Source of the DNA: Nocardia brasiliensis
GTDB lineage: Bacteria > Actinomycetota > Actinomycetes > Mycobacteriales > Mycobacteriaceae
Direction: 5' to 3'
DNA length: 64,000 nucleotides
Assembly: GCF_011801125.1 (NCBI RefSeq)
Contig: NZ_CP046171.1
Span: 620,001 to 684,000, forward strand
Below, one piece after another: positions 27,561 to 36,972 of the stretch (its first letter is position 1; each line of letters begins with the position of its first letter). The translations under genes and the position numbers were made by a program. Under the pieces are notes generated by a model. It did not search any database, was not told the origin of the DNA, and saw nothing but the letters and a program-made list of their open reading frames with translations.

Positions 27561-28574
27561 TCAGAGGTGGTGCTTGTAGGTCTCGTAGTCGGCATCCGGC
27601 TCGCCGGTGGGGCGGAAATGGTCCACGTTCTCCAGCCCGAAGCCCCATTCCTCGCGCGGCTTCCACACCGCCTCCACCCGCATCCCCATCCGCACTTCGC
27701 CTGCCTCGCAACCGAGTACGAGGTGCAGCACCGGGATGTCGGCACCGTCCAGCAGCACGTAGGCCGCGACATACGGCGGTTTGATCCGCTGCCCGAGGAA
27801 CGGCACGTTCACGATGCAGAACGTGGTGACGGTGCCGCGGTCGGGCAGCTCGACCGTCTCGTCGGTCGGCCTGCCGTCGGTCGGATTCGCGCCGCGCGGC
27901 GGGAAATACACCTTGCCCGTGGCGTCGGTGCGCCCGCCGAGCAGCTTGCCCTCCGCGAGCCCGCGCAGGTAGACGGTTTCCTGCGGCGACGCGGTGTGCT
28001 TGTAGGCGAGGTCGACCGGAGTGGTGATGACCGAGATCGGATCGGCGTCCCCGGTGGCCGCCGTGCTCGCCTGCGGCTCTTCGCCCGGCACGAAGCAGGC
28101 GATGTCGTGGATGCTGCCGCTGGTCTCGGCCGCCCATCGGATCGCCACCCGCATGCCGGTCCGGATGTCCTGCGGCGACGCGACATCGACGGCGTGCAAC
28201 AGGCTGGTGTCCGCGCCGTCCAGCCGGATCAACGCCCAGGCGAACGGCCGATCGAACGGCTGGCCGGGCAGCGGCTCGCGCACCCAGGTCCACGATTCGA
28301 CGGTGCCGACCGCGGCCACGTCGACGAACTCGGTGAGCGGTTCGGCGCTGACCGGATCGTACTCGGGCGGCGGCACCAGCACCCGGCCGTCCGTACCGCG
28401 CACCCCGACGATCCTGTGATCGCGCAGTCCGGTCAGGAACGCGCCGATCGTCGGTCCGACGGACCGCGTGTAGTCGAATCGCACCCGTAGCGGCGCGCTG
28501 AGCACATCGGGCGTCGGCTCGTCCGCCACCAGGCCACCGCCCCTCGCGGAGTCACTTCGCGACGAAGTGTTCAA
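27561..28574 (-). CDS. Tandem DUF35 OB-fold protein, Rv3521-like
   Basis: A protein of two DUF35/OB-fold repeats: FAWALIRLDGADTSLLHAVD with TGMRVAIRW in the first half, and VAAYVLLDGADIPVLHLVLG with MGMRVEAVWKPREEWG in the second. DUF35 proteins are the CoA-handling partners of thiolase-like aldolases, matching ltp4 and ltp3 next door. Start choice: TTG at 28574 has AGAGAGGGG five bases upstream (337 residues). GTG 28628 and GTG 28529 are alternatives; codon positions between 28530 and 28628 lack the usual G/C bias. Confidence 0.72.
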   Translation of the reverse strand: MNTSSRSDSARGGGLVADEPTPDVLSAPLRVRFDYTRSVGPTIGAFLTGLRDHRIVGVRGTDGRVLVPPPEYDPVSAEPLTEFVDVAAVGTVESWTWVREPLPGQPFDRPFAWALIRLDGADTSLLHAVDVASPQDIRTGMRVAIRWAAETSGSIHDIACFVPGEEPQASTAATGDADPISVITTPVDLAYKHTASPQETVYLRGLAEGKLLGGRTDATGKVYFPPRGANPTDGRPTDETVELPDRGTVTTFCIVNVPFLGQRIKPPYVAAYVLLDGADIPVLHLVLGCEAGEVRMGMRVEAVWKPREEWGFGLENVDHFRPTGEPDADYETYKHHL

Positions 28575-28637
28575 TTTCGCCCCTCTCTCATCCGCGATTA
28601 CGCCGGATGCGGTATTCCCCTGAGTCACAATGTCGAG

Positions 28638-28651
28638 TAGAACAGGTTCTT
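28638..28651. promoter_or_regulatory. KstR operator (one mismatch) between the DUF35-ltp operon and the F420 oxidoreductase
   Basis: TAGAACAGGTTCTT fits the KstR pattern except for the last base. It lies in the divergent region and could control both the minus-strand DUF35-ltp4-ltp3 operon and the plus-strand Rv3520c-like gene starting at 28724. Confidence 0.68.
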
Positions 28652-28723
28652 ATTCTGCTGGCAAGATGCGGTGTAGGCGCCGGGCCGGGCACGCGGCCCG
28701 ACGGTCGGTCGAAAGGGTCGAAC

Positions 28724-29761
28724 ATGAAGTTCGGATTGCAACTCGGGTACTGGATGGCGCAGCCGCCGCAGGACGCGGGCGAATTGGTGCTGGCGGCCGA
28801 GGCGGCCGGATTCGATGCCGTATTCGCCGCGGAATCGTGGGGCTCGGACGCCTTCGGCCCGCTGACTTGGTGGGGCTCGGCCACCCGCCGAGTCCGGCTC
28901 GGCACGTCCGTCGTGCAGATGTCCGCGCGCACCCCGGCCGCGACCGCGATGCACGCGCTGACCCTCGACCACCTCAGCGGCGGCCGCGCCGTGCTCGGGC
29001 TCGGCGTATCCGGGCCGCAGGTCGTGGAGGGCTGGTACGGCCAGTCGTTCGCCAAGCCCTTGCAGCGCACCCGCGAATACGTCGGGATCATTCGGCGCAT
29101 TCTCGAGCGGCAGGCGCCGGTGACCAACGACGGGCCGAACTACCCGTTGCCCTACGCCGGTCCCGGATCGACCGGTCTCGGCAAGCCGCTCAAGCCGATC
29201 GTGCACCCGCTACGTGCGGATCTGCCGATCTGGCTCGGTGCGGAAGGTCCGAAGAACGTCGCGCTCACGGCGGAGATCGCCGACGGCTGGCTCGCGATCT
29301 ACTACGCGCCGCGGCTGGCGAACATGTACAACGACTGGCTCGACGAGGGCTTCGCCAGGGCGGGCGCGCGCCGGTCCCGGGACGAGTTCGAGATCGCCGC
29401 GAGCTGCCAGGTGGTGATCACCGATGACGCCGCGAGCGAGCTCGAACGCATGCGCTGGGTCATGTCGCTCTACATCGGCGGCATGGGTGCGCCGGAGCAG
29501 AATTTCCACGCCCAGGTCTATCGCCGGATGGGCTACGAACGCGAGGTCGACGAGATCGGCAGGCTGTTCCAGGCCGGTAAAAAGGCCGAGGCGGCCGCTG
29601 TCGTGCCGGACGAAATGATTCTCGACACCGCGATCATCGGCGACGAAGCGCATGTGCGTTCGCAATTGAAGGTGTGGGAGGCCGCCGGCGTCACCATGAT
29701 GCTCGTGTCCGCGGCCGATGCCGCGCAATTACGTCGCCTCGCCCCCCTTGTCGATATGTAG
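28724..29761 (+). CDS. F420-dependent oxidoreductase, Rv3520c-like
   Basis: A 345-residue luciferase-like protein nearly the same length as Rv3520c (347). It begins MKFGLQLGYWMAQPPQDAGE and carries VRLGTSVVQMSARTPAATAM, GLGVSGPQVVEGWYGQSF, LPIWLGAEGPKNVALTAEIA and FHAQVYRRMGYEREVDE. GAAAGGG precedes the ATG. Rv3520c sits among ltp3, ltp4 and Rv3521 in M. tuberculosis and belongs to the KstR regulon. The reaction is unknown. Its TAG stop is the first three bases of the next KstR operator. Confidence 0.85.
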   Translation: MKFGLQLGYWMAQPPQDAGELVLAAEAAGFDAVFAAESWGSDAFGPLTWWGSATRRVRLGTSVVQMSARTPAATAMHALTLDHLSGGRAVLGLGVSGPQVVEGWYGQSFAKPLQRTREYVGIIRRILERQAPVTNDGPNYPLPYAGPGSTGLGKPLKPIVHPLRADLPIWLGAEGPKNVALTAEIADGWLAIYYAPRLANMYNDWLDEGFARAGARRSRDEFEIAASCQVVITDDAASELERMRWVMSLYIGGMGAPEQNFHAQVYRRMGYEREVDEIGRLFQAGKKAEAAAVVPDEMILDTAIIGDEAHVRSQLKVWEAAGVTMMLVSAADAAQLRRLAPLVDM

Positions 29762-29772
29762 AACACGTTCTA
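29759..29772. promoter_or_regulatory. Perfect KstR operator overlapping a stop codon
   Basis: TAGAACACGTTCTA is a fully symmetric match to the KstR pattern. It overlaps the TAG stop of the F420 oxidoreductase and ends 10 bp before the acyl-CoA synthetase ATG, giving the synthetase gene its own KstR-controlled promoter inside a tight gene pair. Confidence 0.83.
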
Positions 29773-29782
29773 GATTCAAAAG

Positions 29783-31381
29783 ATGCAGCCTTCACCCGCC
29801 CCGTCGGCTCCGCCCCCTCAGCAACCCCCTGTGCAAGAGTCGGTGAAAATTCTCGGTTTGTGGAACATCGCCGAGGCCGAACCCGACCGCATCGCCATGG
29901 TCGACCCGGCGGGCCGGGAGGTGACGTACCGCGAATTGGCCACCCTCGCTGACCGATACGCCACCGGCCTACGCGGGCTCGGCCTGGAAACCGGCGACGT
30001 GCTGGTCAGCATGGTGCACAACTGCACGGAGGCGATCGCCGCCTACTTCGCGGCGTATCAGGCCGGGCTCTACATCGTCGCGGTGAACTGGCACCTCACC
30101 GGCCCCGAGGTCGCCTACATCCTGCAGGACAGCGAGGCGAAGGCGTTCCTGGCCAGTGACCGCTTCGCCGCCACCGCGACCGCCGCCGCCGACGAGGCGA
30201 AATTGCCTGCCACCGCGCGCTTTTCGGTCGGCGAGATCGAGGGCTTCCGCTCGGTGGCCTGGCTCGGCGCGGCCGACACCGGGCGGCCGTCGGACCGCAG
30301 CACCGGTGCGCCGATGCTCTACACCTCCGGCACCACCGGGCGGCCCAAGGGTGTGCGCCGCCCGCTCACCGGCGCCGACCCTGACGTCGTGCCGCCGCAC
30401 ACCACCGCGTTCTTCGGGTTGTTCGAGCTCGCCCCCTACGACGATCACGTGCACATCTGCGGCTCGCCGCTCTATCACACGGCCGTGCTGAACTTCGCGA
30501 CCATCTCGATCCAGTTGGGGCACAAGCTCGTACTGATGGACCGGTGGGACGCGGAGGAGATGCTGCGGCTCATCGACCGGTACCGGGTGACGCACAGCCA
30601 CATGGTGCCCACCCAGTTCCATCGGCTGCTTGCGCTGCCCGAGGCCGTGCGCGCCAAATACGATGTCTCCTCGCTGCGCAGCATGGTGCACGGCGCCGCG
30701 CCGTGCCCGCAGGAGACCAAGCGGCAGATGCTCGAATGGTGGGGTCCGACGGTCACCGAGTACTACGCGGCCACCGAGGGCGGCGGCACGGTGATCAACG
30801 GCGCCGACTGGTTGCGCAAGCCCGGTTCGGTCGGCAAGGCCTGGCCCTGGTCGGTGATCAAGGTGCTCAGCGAGGAGGACGGCACCGAGGTGCCCGCCGG
30901 TGAGCCGGGTCTGGTCTACATGCGTATGGGCGCCTCGAGTTTCGAATACCACCACGACAAGGCCAAGACCGAGGATGCGCGCGTCGGCGATCTGTTCACC
31001 GTCGGCGACATCGGCCACCTCGACGAGGACGGCTATCTCTACCTGCACGACCGTCGTTCGGACCTGATCCTGTCCGGCGGGGTGAACATCTATCCCGCCG
31101 AGATCGAGAACGTGCTCGTCACCCACCCCAAGGTCGCCGACGTCGCCGTGTTCGGCATTCCGCACCCGGACTGGGGCGCCGAGGTCAAAGCGGTGATCCA
31201 GCCCGTCGCCGGCATCGAGGGCGGCGAAGCCCTCACCGCCGAGCTCTTGTCCTTCGCCGCAACACAACTCGCGAAATACAAGATGCCGAAGTCCATCGAC
31301 TACCTGCCCGAACTGCCGCGCGACCCCAACGGCAAGCTCTACAAGCGCAAGCTGCGCGACCGGTACGTATCCGCCCCCTGA
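29783..31381 (+). CDS. KstR-controlled acyl-CoA synthetase
   Basis: A 532-residue ANL-superfamily ligase. It has a Pro-rich N-terminus (SPAPSAPPPQQPP), the P-loop MLYTSGTTGRPKGVRRP near residue 175, EYYAATEGGG, VGDIGHLDEDGYLYLHDRRS and the C-terminal Lys in LPRDPNGKLYKRKLRD. The insert HTTAFFGLFELAPYDDHVHI resembles bile-acid/steroid-CoA ligases. A perfect KstR operator 10 bp upstream implies a steroid side-chain acid substrate. I cannot assign it confidently to FadD17 or another paralogue; FadD19 is encoded separately at 34 kb. Confidence 0.8.
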   Translation: MQPSPAPSAPPPQQPPVQESVKILGLWNIAEAEPDRIAMVDPAGREVTYRELATLADRYATGLRGLGLETGDVLVSMVHNCTEAIAAYFAAYQAGLYIVAVNWHLTGPEVAYILQDSEAKAFLASDRFAATATAAADEAKLPATARFSVGEIEGFRSVAWLGAADTGRPSDRSTGAPMLYTSGTTGRPKGVRRPLTGADPDVVPPHTTAFFGLFELAPYDDHVHICGSPLYHTAVLNFATISIQLGHKLVLMDRWDAEEMLRLIDRYRVTHSHMVPTQFHRLLALPEAVRAKYDVSSLRSMVHGAAPCPQETKRQMLEWWGPTVTEYYAATEGGGTVINGADWLRKPGSVGKAWPWSVIKVLSEEDGTEVPAGEPGLVYMRMGASSFEYHHDKAKTEDARVGDLFTVGDIGHLDEDGYLYLHDRRSDLILSGGVNIYPAEIENVLVTHPKVADVAVFGIPHPDWGAEVKAVIQPVAGIEGGEALTAELLSFAATQLAKYKMPKSIDYLPELPRDPNGKLYKRKLRDRYVSAP

Positions 31382-31439
31382 CGGCCCCACACCCCCGCGC
31401 GTATTTGCCGACGGTTCGGTGCGTGGCCCGGCAGGCCGT

Positions 31440-31469
31440 GGCGCGGCGCGCGTAAACGTGCGCCGCGCC
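31440..31469. terminator. Hairpin terminator between the acyl-CoA synthetase and the sigma factor gene
   Basis: GGCGCGGCGC (31440-31449) pairs with GCGCCGCGCC (31460-31469), and the stem can extend inward to a TAAA loop. It lies between two convergent genes and can act in both directions; no U tract is present. Confidence 0.6.
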
Positions 31470-31480
31470 GGCAACCGGCC

Positions 31481-32479
31481 CTATGCCTCTTCGCGGAGTT
31501 CTGGGGCGAGTCCGAAAAGGGGGAACAGCTTTTCGGTGTCGAGGAAGAAGTTCAGGCCGGAGATGGTGTCGCCGTCCAGTTCCAGGACGGTGATCGACCA
31601 GGGGAGCCAGACGCCCGGTTGGTCGCTCGGCTTGTAGTGGCCGAAGGCGGGGTGGCCGTTGGCGCCCTCGAGCCGGATCATCCGGGAGTCGCGGCAGCCG
31701 CTGCCGTGGCCGAGCATGAACGCGGCCACGTTCTCCGGGCCGGAGATCCACAGCTCGATCGGCGGCATGGACAGCGCCACATCGGTTTTGAGCAGCGTGG
31801 TCAGGGTGTCCATGTCGTAGGCCTCGAAGGCCTTGACGAAGTTGTCGACGAGCTTGCGCTGGTCTTCGTTGGACTCGTCGTAGTTGTCCGAGGTGCTCGG
31901 CTGCACCTTCGACATGGTCGCCCTGGCGCGCTGGAGCGCGCTGTTGACCGACGCGGGCGACATGGTGAGCGCCTCGGCGGTCTCGTTGGCGGAGAACCGC
32001 AGCACCTCGCGCATGATCAGGATGGCGCGCTGGGTGGCGGGCAGGTGCTGGCAGGCCGCGACGAAGGCCAGCCGCAGTGTGTCCTTGGCCGAGGCGTGGT
32101 CGGCCGGGTCGGCGCCGAACGCGAGGGCGTTCGGGATCGGCTCGATCCAGACGTAGTCCGGCTGTGGCGCGGGTAGTGGCGAGTCCGGGCGCGACGGGCC
32201 GGAAAGATCCATCGGCCTGGCGCGCCGCTGTGGACCGTCGAGCATGTCCAGGCAGACGTTGGTGGTGATCCGATACAGCCAGGAGCGCACACTCGCACGA
32301 CCCTCGAACGATTCGTAGGACTTCCACGCGCGGGTGAAGGTTTCCTGGACCGCGTCTTCGGCCTCGAAGGACGAGCCGAGCATGCGGTAGGCATAAGCGC
32401 ACAATTCCCGGCGATGCTTCTCGAAGGATTCGAGGACGTCGGGATCGAGGCCGGCGGATTTGCCGGACAGGTCGTTCAT
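31481..32479 (-). CDS. ECF sigma factor with C-terminal SnoaL-like domain (SigG/SigX5 type)
   Basis: A 332-residue ECF sigma factor. Region 2 spans about residues 25-90 (YAYRMLGSSFEAEDAVQETF, RSWLYRITTNVCLDML) and region 4 about 150-200 (LPATQRAILIMREVLRFSAN, MSPASVNSALQRARATM). Residues about 205-325 are a SnoaL/NTF2-like extension (VKAFEAYDMDTLTTLLKTDV), which in ECF41/SigG-type factors replaces an anti-sigma factor. It starts at ATG 32479 and is divergent from a VOC protein gene, a frequent partner of this sigma type. It has no evident link to steroid genes except location. Confidence 0.85.
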   Translation of the reverse strand: MNDLSGKSAGLDPDVLESFEKHRRELCAYAYRMLGSSFEAEDAVQETFTRAWKSYESFEGRASVRSWLYRITTNVCLDMLDGPQRRARPMDLSGPSRPDSPLPAPQPDYVWIEPIPNALAFGADPADHASAKDTLRLAFVAACQHLPATQRAILIMREVLRFSANETAEALTMSPASVNSALQRARATMSKVQPSTSDNYDESNEDQRKLVDNFVKAFEAYDMDTLTTLLKTDVALSMPPIELWISGPENVAAFMLGHGSGCRDSRMIRLEGANGHPAFGHYKPSDQPGVWLPWSITVLELDGDTISGLNFFLDTEKLFPLFGLAPELREEA

Positions 32480-32662
32480 GATGGTCAGCCTGCCACAGGC
32501 CACCGACACATCCCAGACCCGAAAGCGCGCTACCTGCGCTGTCGGGCGGCGACGGCGGCGGTGCGGCCGGTCACATCGCCCCGCTCGGCGATGAATTCGG
32601 GGCCCGTGCGCCGTCTCCATTGATGCGCAAGAAATAGGCGGACTACGAAAAGGGACCGACAC

Positions 32663-33079
32663 ATGAGCAGCCGGATGATTTTTCTCAACTTCCCCGTCGC
32701 CGATCTGGATCGGTCGAAGAAGTTCTACGAGTGTCTCGGCTGGAAGGTCAATCAGGAGTTCACCGACGACAATGCGGCCTGCATCGTGGTCGACGACAAC
32801 ATCTGCGTCATGTTGCTGACCAAACAGTTCTTCACCACGTTCGGCAGGCGTCCGGTCGCCGACACCACCGAGCAGCTCGGCGCCTCCTACAGTTTGGCGC
32901 TGACCAGTATCGCCGAGGTGGACTCCTACATCGGCGCGGCGCTGGCCGCGGGCGGCACCGAGGAGGTCAACGCGGACAAGCAGGCGCAGGAGGAGCAGTT
33001 CGGCATGTACAGCCGCACGTTCATCGACCCCGACGGGCACCAGTGGGAGCCGTTCTGGATGGACTATCCGGCGGTCTGA
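32663..33079 (+). CDS. VOC/glyoxalase-fold protein beside the ECF sigma factor
   Basis: A 138-residue protein with paired beta-alpha-beta units: IFLNFPVADLDRSKKFYECL at the N-terminus and FIDPDGHQWEPFWMD at the C-terminus, the usual marks of the vicinal oxygen chelate superfamily. It resembles the small lactoylglutathione lyase-like proteins induced by SigG-type sigma factors. It is divergent from the sigma gene across 183 bp, so the sigma factor may drive it. A G/C-rich hairpin follows its stop. The substrate is unknown. Confidence 0.8.
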   Translation: MSSRMIFLNFPVADLDRSKKFYECLGWKVNQEFTDDNAACIVVDDNICVMLLTKQFFTTFGRRPVADTTEQLGASYSLALTSIAEVDSYIGAALAAGGTEEVNADKQAQEEQFGMYSRTFIDPDGHQWEPFWMDYPAV

Positions 33080-33095
33080 AGCGCGTCGACCGCTC

Positions 33096-33125
33096 GCCCC
33101 CGGTCACCGAAAAGTGCCGGGGGGC
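33096..33125. terminator. Hairpin terminator between the VOC gene and echA19
   Basis: GCCCCCGG (33096-33103) pairs with CCGGGGGGC (33117-33125) with one extra G; CTTTT follows 5 bp later on the plus strand. It separates two convergent genes. Confidence 0.6.
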
Positions 33126-33134
33126 GTGGTCTTT

Positions 33135-33917
33135 TCAGCTACCGGTGAAGGTCGGCGTGCGCTTCTGCGCGAAGGCCTTCGGGCCCTCCTTGGCATCGGC
33201 GGACTTGAACACCGCCATGCCGAGTTCGGCGTCGATCCGGAACGCCTCCTCCTCGTGCATGCCCTCGGTCTCCCGGATGGTGCGCAGGATGGCCTGCACC
33301 GCGAGCGGGCCGTTCGCGGCGATCTGGGCCGCGAGCTCGAGCGCCTTGTCCAGCGCGCCGCCGTCGGGGACCACGTGCCCGATCAGCCCGATCTGCTTCG
33401 CTTCGGCCGCGGTGACGTGCCTGCCGGTCAGCAGGATGTCGGCGGCGACGGTGTAGGGGATCTGGCGGACCAGTCGCACGGCCGAGCCGCCGAGCGGGAA
33501 CAATCCCCAACGGGCCTCGGACACACCGAATTTCGCGCTCTCGCCGGCCACCCGGATGTCGGTGCCCTGCAGGATCTCGGTGCCGCCGGCGATGGCGGGG
33601 CCCTCGACCGCGGCGATCAACGGTTTGCTGAGCCTGCGGCCCTTCAGCAGCGCCTCGATCTTCGACAGGTCCCAACCACCGCCCGCGAAGGAATCGCCGG
33701 GGTGCTGCGCGGTCATCGCCTTCAGGTCCGCGCCCGCGCAGAACGCACCGCCCGCGCCGGTCAGAATCGCGACCCGGATGTCCGGATCGTTGTCCACCTG
33801 GTCCCAGGCGTCGCGCATGATCGCCATCATTTCGGCCGAGAGCGCGTTGCGCGCCTCGGGGCGATTCATCGTGACGATCAGGACGTGATCACGTTTCTCG
33901 ACGAGACAGTGTGGCAT
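33135..33917 (-). CDS. echA19: Enoyl-CoA hydratase EchA19
   Basis: A 260-residue crotonase (EchA19 of M. tuberculosis has 263). The oxyanion segments are [12 protein letters not shown] near residue 59 and [20 protein letters not shown] near residue 106; [17 protein letters not shown] carries the usual catalytic Glu region. EchA19 hydrates the C22 or C24 unsaturated steroid side-chain enoyl-CoA. It is divergent from fadD19 with a KstR box between, the same pair as Rv3516 and Rv3515c. Confidence 0.85.
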   Translation of the reverse strand: MPHCLVEKRDHVLIVTMNRPEARNALSAEMMAIMRDAWDQVDNDPDIRVAILTGAGGAFCAGADLKAMTAQHPGDSFAGGGWDLSKIEALLKGRRLSKPLIAAVEGPAIAGGTEILQGTDIRVAGESAKFGVSEARWGLFPLGGSAVRLVRQIPYTVAADILLTGRHVTAAEAKQIGLIGHVVPDGGALDKALELAAQIAANGPLAVQAILRTIRETEGMHEEEAFRIDAELGMAVFKSADAKEGPKAFAQKRTPTFTGS

Positions 33918-33953
33918 CGGCGAATCTCCTGACTTTCGAGCCTTGCCAGGAAC

Positions 33954-33967
33954 AGTAACACGTTCTA
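33954..33967. promoter_or_regulatory. KstR operator (one mismatch) between echA19 and fadD19
   Basis: AGTAACACGTTCTA matches the KstR pattern at every fixed base except the first (A instead of T). It lies 10 bp from the fadD19 GTG and 37 bp from the echA19 ATG and can control both. Confidence 0.72.
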
Positions 33968-33977
33968 TTTTAGGGCT

Positions 33978-35627
33978 GTGAGCTACAACATAGCGGACCT
34001 TGTCGAACACACCATCGACCTGATGCCCGACCGCGTCGCGCTCGCGGACGACAGCCGTGAGGTCACCTACGCCCAGCTGGAGGAGCGCGCCAACAAACTG
34101 GCTCACTACCTGCTCGAACATGGCGTTCAGCCGGGCGACAAGGTGGGCATCTACTCGCGCAACACGATCGAGGCGGTCGAGGCCATGGTCGCGGTGTTCA
34201 AGGCGCGGGCGGTGATGGTCAACGTGAACTTCCGTTATGTCGAGAACGAGTTGCAATATATCTTCGACAATTCGGACATGGTCGCGCTGATTCACGAGCG
34301 TCGCTACAGCGACCGAGTGGCCGGGGTACTCCCGAAAACCCCGCTGCTGAAGACGGTGATCGTTGTCGACGACGATACGACCGCGACCACCGCGACCGCA
34401 GTGGATTCGGTCGAATACGAAGCCGCGCTTGCTGCCTCGTCGGGGGAGCGTGACTTCGGCGAACGCTCCGGCGACGACATCTTCATGCTCTACACCGGCG
34501 GCACCACGGGCCTGCCCAAGGGCGTGATGTGGCGGCACGAGGACTGGTGGCGGGTGCTCGGTGGCGGCATCAACTTCCTCAACGGTGAATACGTCCAGGA
34601 CGAGTGGCATCAGTCCAAGCAGGGCGCGGGCAACCCGCAGATGGTGCGGTTCCCGATTCCGCCGATGATCCACGGTGGCTCACAGACGGCGACCTTCCAC
34701 AGCCTGTTCGACGGGGGGAAGGCCGTGATGATCCCGGAGTTCACCGGGCACGGCGTGTGGCAGCACATCGACCGGCACAAGATCAATCTCATCTTCATCA
34801 CCGGTGACGCGATGGCCAGGCCGATGGTCGACGCACTGCTCGAGGGGAACCCGGAAACCGGTGCGCCCTATGATCTTTCGAGCCTGTACGTGATCGCCAG
34901 CAGCGCCGCGCTGTTCTCGCCGACGCTCAAGGACAAGTTCCTCGAACTGCTGCCCAACCGGATGATCACCGATTCCATCGGTTCCTCGGAGACCGGGTTC
35001 GGCGGGCTGTCGGTTATCGCCAAGGGCGCCAACCACACCGGCGGGCCGCGGGTGAAGATCGACGCCGCCACCGAGGTGCTCGACGAGCACGGCAATCCGG
35101 TGGTGCCCGGCTCCGGGCAGGTCGGGCTCATCGCGCGTAAGGGGCACATCCCGGTCGGCTACTACAAGGACGAGGCCAAGACCGCGGCAACGTTCAAGGT
35201 GTTCAACGGGATTCGCTACTCGATCCCCGGCGACTACGCCAGGGTCGAGGAGGACGGCACGGTCACCATGCTCGGCCGCGGCTCGGTCAGCATCAATAGC
35301 GGCGGCGAGAAGATCTACCCCGAAGAGGTCGAGGGGGCGCTGAAGTGTCACCCCGAGGTGTTCGACGCCCTCGTCGTCGGTGTCGAGGACGAACGCTGGG
35401 GTCAGCGCGTGGTCGCCGTCGTGCAGTGCCGCGGTGACAAGCGGCCAACCCTCGAGGAGTTGCGTCCGGTCCTCACCCAGGAGATCGCCCCCTACAAGCT
35501 GCCGCGCAGCCTGTGGTTCGTCGACCAGATCAAGCGCAATCCGGCGGGCAAGCCCGACTACCGCTGGGCCAAGGCGCAAACCGAGGAACGCCCCGCCGAC
35601 GAGCACGCTCAGGCGAGCAGCAAGTAG
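33978..35627 (+). CDS. fadD19: Steroid side-chain acyl-CoA synthetase FadD19
   Basis: A 549-residue ANL ligase matching FadD19 (548) along its whole length. The N-terminus is [20 protein letters not shown], the P-loop [20 protein letters not shown] near residue 170, then [49 protein letters not shown] and the C-terminal Lys in [13 protein letters not shown]. FadD19 activates C26 acids of cholesterol and is essential for C-24-branched sterols in Rhodococcus. The GTG at 33978 follows the KstR box by 10 bp. A strong terminator follows. Confidence 0.9.
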   Translation: MSYNIADLVEHTIDLMPDRVALADDSREVTYAQLEERANKLAHYLLEHGVQPGDKVGIYSRNTIEAVEAMVAVFKARAVMVNVNFRYVENELQYIFDNSDMVALIHERRYSDRVAGVLPKTPLLKTVIVVDDDTTATTATAVDSVEYEAALAASSGERDFGERSGDDIFMLYTGGTTGLPKGVMWRHEDWWRVLGGGINFLNGEYVQDEWHQSKQGAGNPQMVRFPIPPMIHGGSQTATFHSLFDGGKAVMIPEFTGHGVWQHIDRHKINLIFITGDAMARPMVDALLEGNPETGAPYDLSSLYVIASSAALFSPTLKDKFLELLPNRMITDSIGSSETGFGGLSVIAKGANHTGGPRVKIDAATEVLDEHGNPVVPGSGQVGLIARKGHIPVGYYKDEAKTAATFKVFNGIRYSIPGDYARVEEDGTVTMLGRGSVSINSGGEKIYPEEVEGALKCHPEVFDALVVGVEDERWGQRVVAVVQCRGDKRPTLEELRPVLTQEIAPYKLPRSLWFVDQIKRNPAGKPDYRWAKAQTEERPADEHAQASSK

Positions 35628-35641
35628 GCATCAACGCACCG

Positions 35642-35668
35642 GGGCCGTCGCGAATGTCGCGACGGCCC
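35642..35668. terminator. Strong hairpin terminator after fadD19
   Basis: A perfect 11-bp stem, GGGCCGTCGCG (35642-35652) and CGCGACGGCCC (35658-35668), with a 5-nt loop AATGT and a following TTCGTG. It separates fadD19 from the convergent monooxygenase gene. Confidence 0.82.
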
Positions 35669-35683
35669 TTCGTGTTCGCGTGG

Positions 35684-36871
35684 TCAGCGGTAGGTGAGCT
35701 CGGCGAGGCGATGCACGAGGGCGGTGCGTACCGCGGGGACTCGGGTGAGCGTCGCGATGGCCAGGTTGCGCAGCGCGCGGGCGAGCGGCGCGGTGAGCGT
35801 GGCCATCCGGGTCATCCGATCGGTGAACGCGACCACGTCGAGAGCGACCGGGCGCCTGGTGGTTTCGTAGGTGTCGAGCAGGGTGTCCGGCTCGCCAGCC
35901 AGCACGCGGACGAGCAGCCCGCCCAGCATGGCGGCGTCTTGGATGCCGGTGTTCATGCCCTGACCGCCCGCGGGGCTGTGCACGTGGGCGGCGTCGCCCG
36001 CCACCAGGATCCGGCCCGCGCGGTAGCGATCGGCGACCCGGTGGTGCACCCGGAAGCGCGAGCTCCACAGCACCTCGTGCACGTGGATGTCGCCGCCGGG
36101 GCCCCGCGCGTCGAGGATGGATTGGATGTCGGCGCGGCTCGGGTGTTCCGGGGCGGTGTCGAGGGTGGCGACCACGCGGTACCGATTCGGCTCGGTGGCG
36201 TCGGGCAGCGGCGCGACCACCGTGACGCCCTCCGGCGAAAGGTGCAGTGCCACTTCGTCACGGGCGATCGGCCAGTCCATCCGGACATCGGCAAGGACGA
36301 AGGAGGCGGGGTAGCTGTCGCCGGTGAAGCCGATGCCCGCTTGTTCGCGGACGACGCTGTGCATGCCGTCGGCGCCGACCACGTAGTCGGCCCGGATGCT
36401 GCCCGTGTTGCCCGCCGCGTCGGTGTATTCCACTGTGACACCGTCGTTCTCGTCGCGGACCCGGGTCAGTTGACAGGGGCGGTGCACGTCGCCGCCCGCC
36501 TTGCGCAGGCGGGCGAGCAGCACGGCCTCGGTGGTGTCCTGCGGTGTCATCAGCGTGTAGGGGTACTGCGTCGGGAGCTTGTCGAAGCACAGGGTGGCCA
36601 GCGTGCGTGCGCCGTCGTGCAGCGTGAAGCGGGGCACCACAAGGCCTTTGGTGATCAGCTCCTCGGCAACGCCGAGTTCGTGCAGCACCTCCAGGGTCCT
36701 GGCGTGGATGACGGCCGCGCGCGAGGTGTTGGCCCCCTCGGCGAGCCGATCCAGCAGCACGAAGTCGACGCCGGCGTCGGCCAGGGTGATCGCCGTGGTG
36801 AGCCCGGCGGGTCCGGCGCCGACGACTACGACGGAAGTGGTGGCGGGAAGCGGGTGCTGGATGGTGTTCAT
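35684..36871 (-). CDS. FAD-dependent aromatic-ring-type monooxygenase
   Basis: A 395-residue flavoprotein hydroxylase of the PHBH fold: the FAD dinucleotide motif VVVGAGPAGLTTAITLADAG (residues 15-34), the DG motif VVGADGMHSVVRE near 168, and the GDAAHVHSPAGGQGMNTG motif near 300. It lacks the C-terminal thioredoxin-like domain of phenol hydroxylases. The ATG at 36871 is used because upstream codons fall in the operator region. It is divergent from a TetR gene with palindromes between, so it is probably the target of that repressor. Substrate unknown; no KstR box is present. Confidence 0.83.
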   Translation of the reverse strand: MNTIQHPLPATTSVVVVGAGPAGLTTAITLADAGVDFVLLDRLAEGANTSRAAVIHARTLEVLHELGVAEELITKGLVVPRFTLHDGARTLATLCFDKLPTQYPYTLMTPQDTTEAVLLARLRKAGGDVHRPCQLTRVRDENDGVTVEYTDAAGNTGSIRADYVVGADGMHSVVREQAGIGFTGDSYPASFVLADVRMDWPIARDEVALHLSPEGVTVVAPLPDATEPNRYRVVATLDTAPEHPSRADIQSILDARGPGGDIHVHEVLWSSRFRVHHRVADRYRAGRILVAGDAAHVHSPAGGQGMNTGIQDAAMLGGLLVRVLAGEPDTLLDTYETTRRPVALDVVAFTDRMTRMATLTAPLARALRNLAIATLTRVPAVRTALVHRLAELTYR

Positions 36872-36898
36872 CGGGACTCCTGAAGTCAACAACTGTAG

Positions 36899-36958
36899 GC
36901 CAACGCCTGTTGGCATAACCGTAGCGCCGGTCGGGCTAGGAAGTCAACAGTTGTTGGC
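36899..36958. promoter_or_regulatory. TetR operator region between the monooxygenase and its regulator
   Basis: Two related palindromes occupy the 101-bp divergent spacer: GCCAAC-GCCT-GTTGGC (36899-36914) and CAACA-GT-TGTTG (36945-36956, followed by GC). TGTTGGCAT recurs twice, the second running into the TetR start codon. Each palindrome lies near one of the two divergent start codons, suggesting control of both genes. Confidence 0.72.
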
Positions 36959-36972
36959 CTACACTTGTTGGC

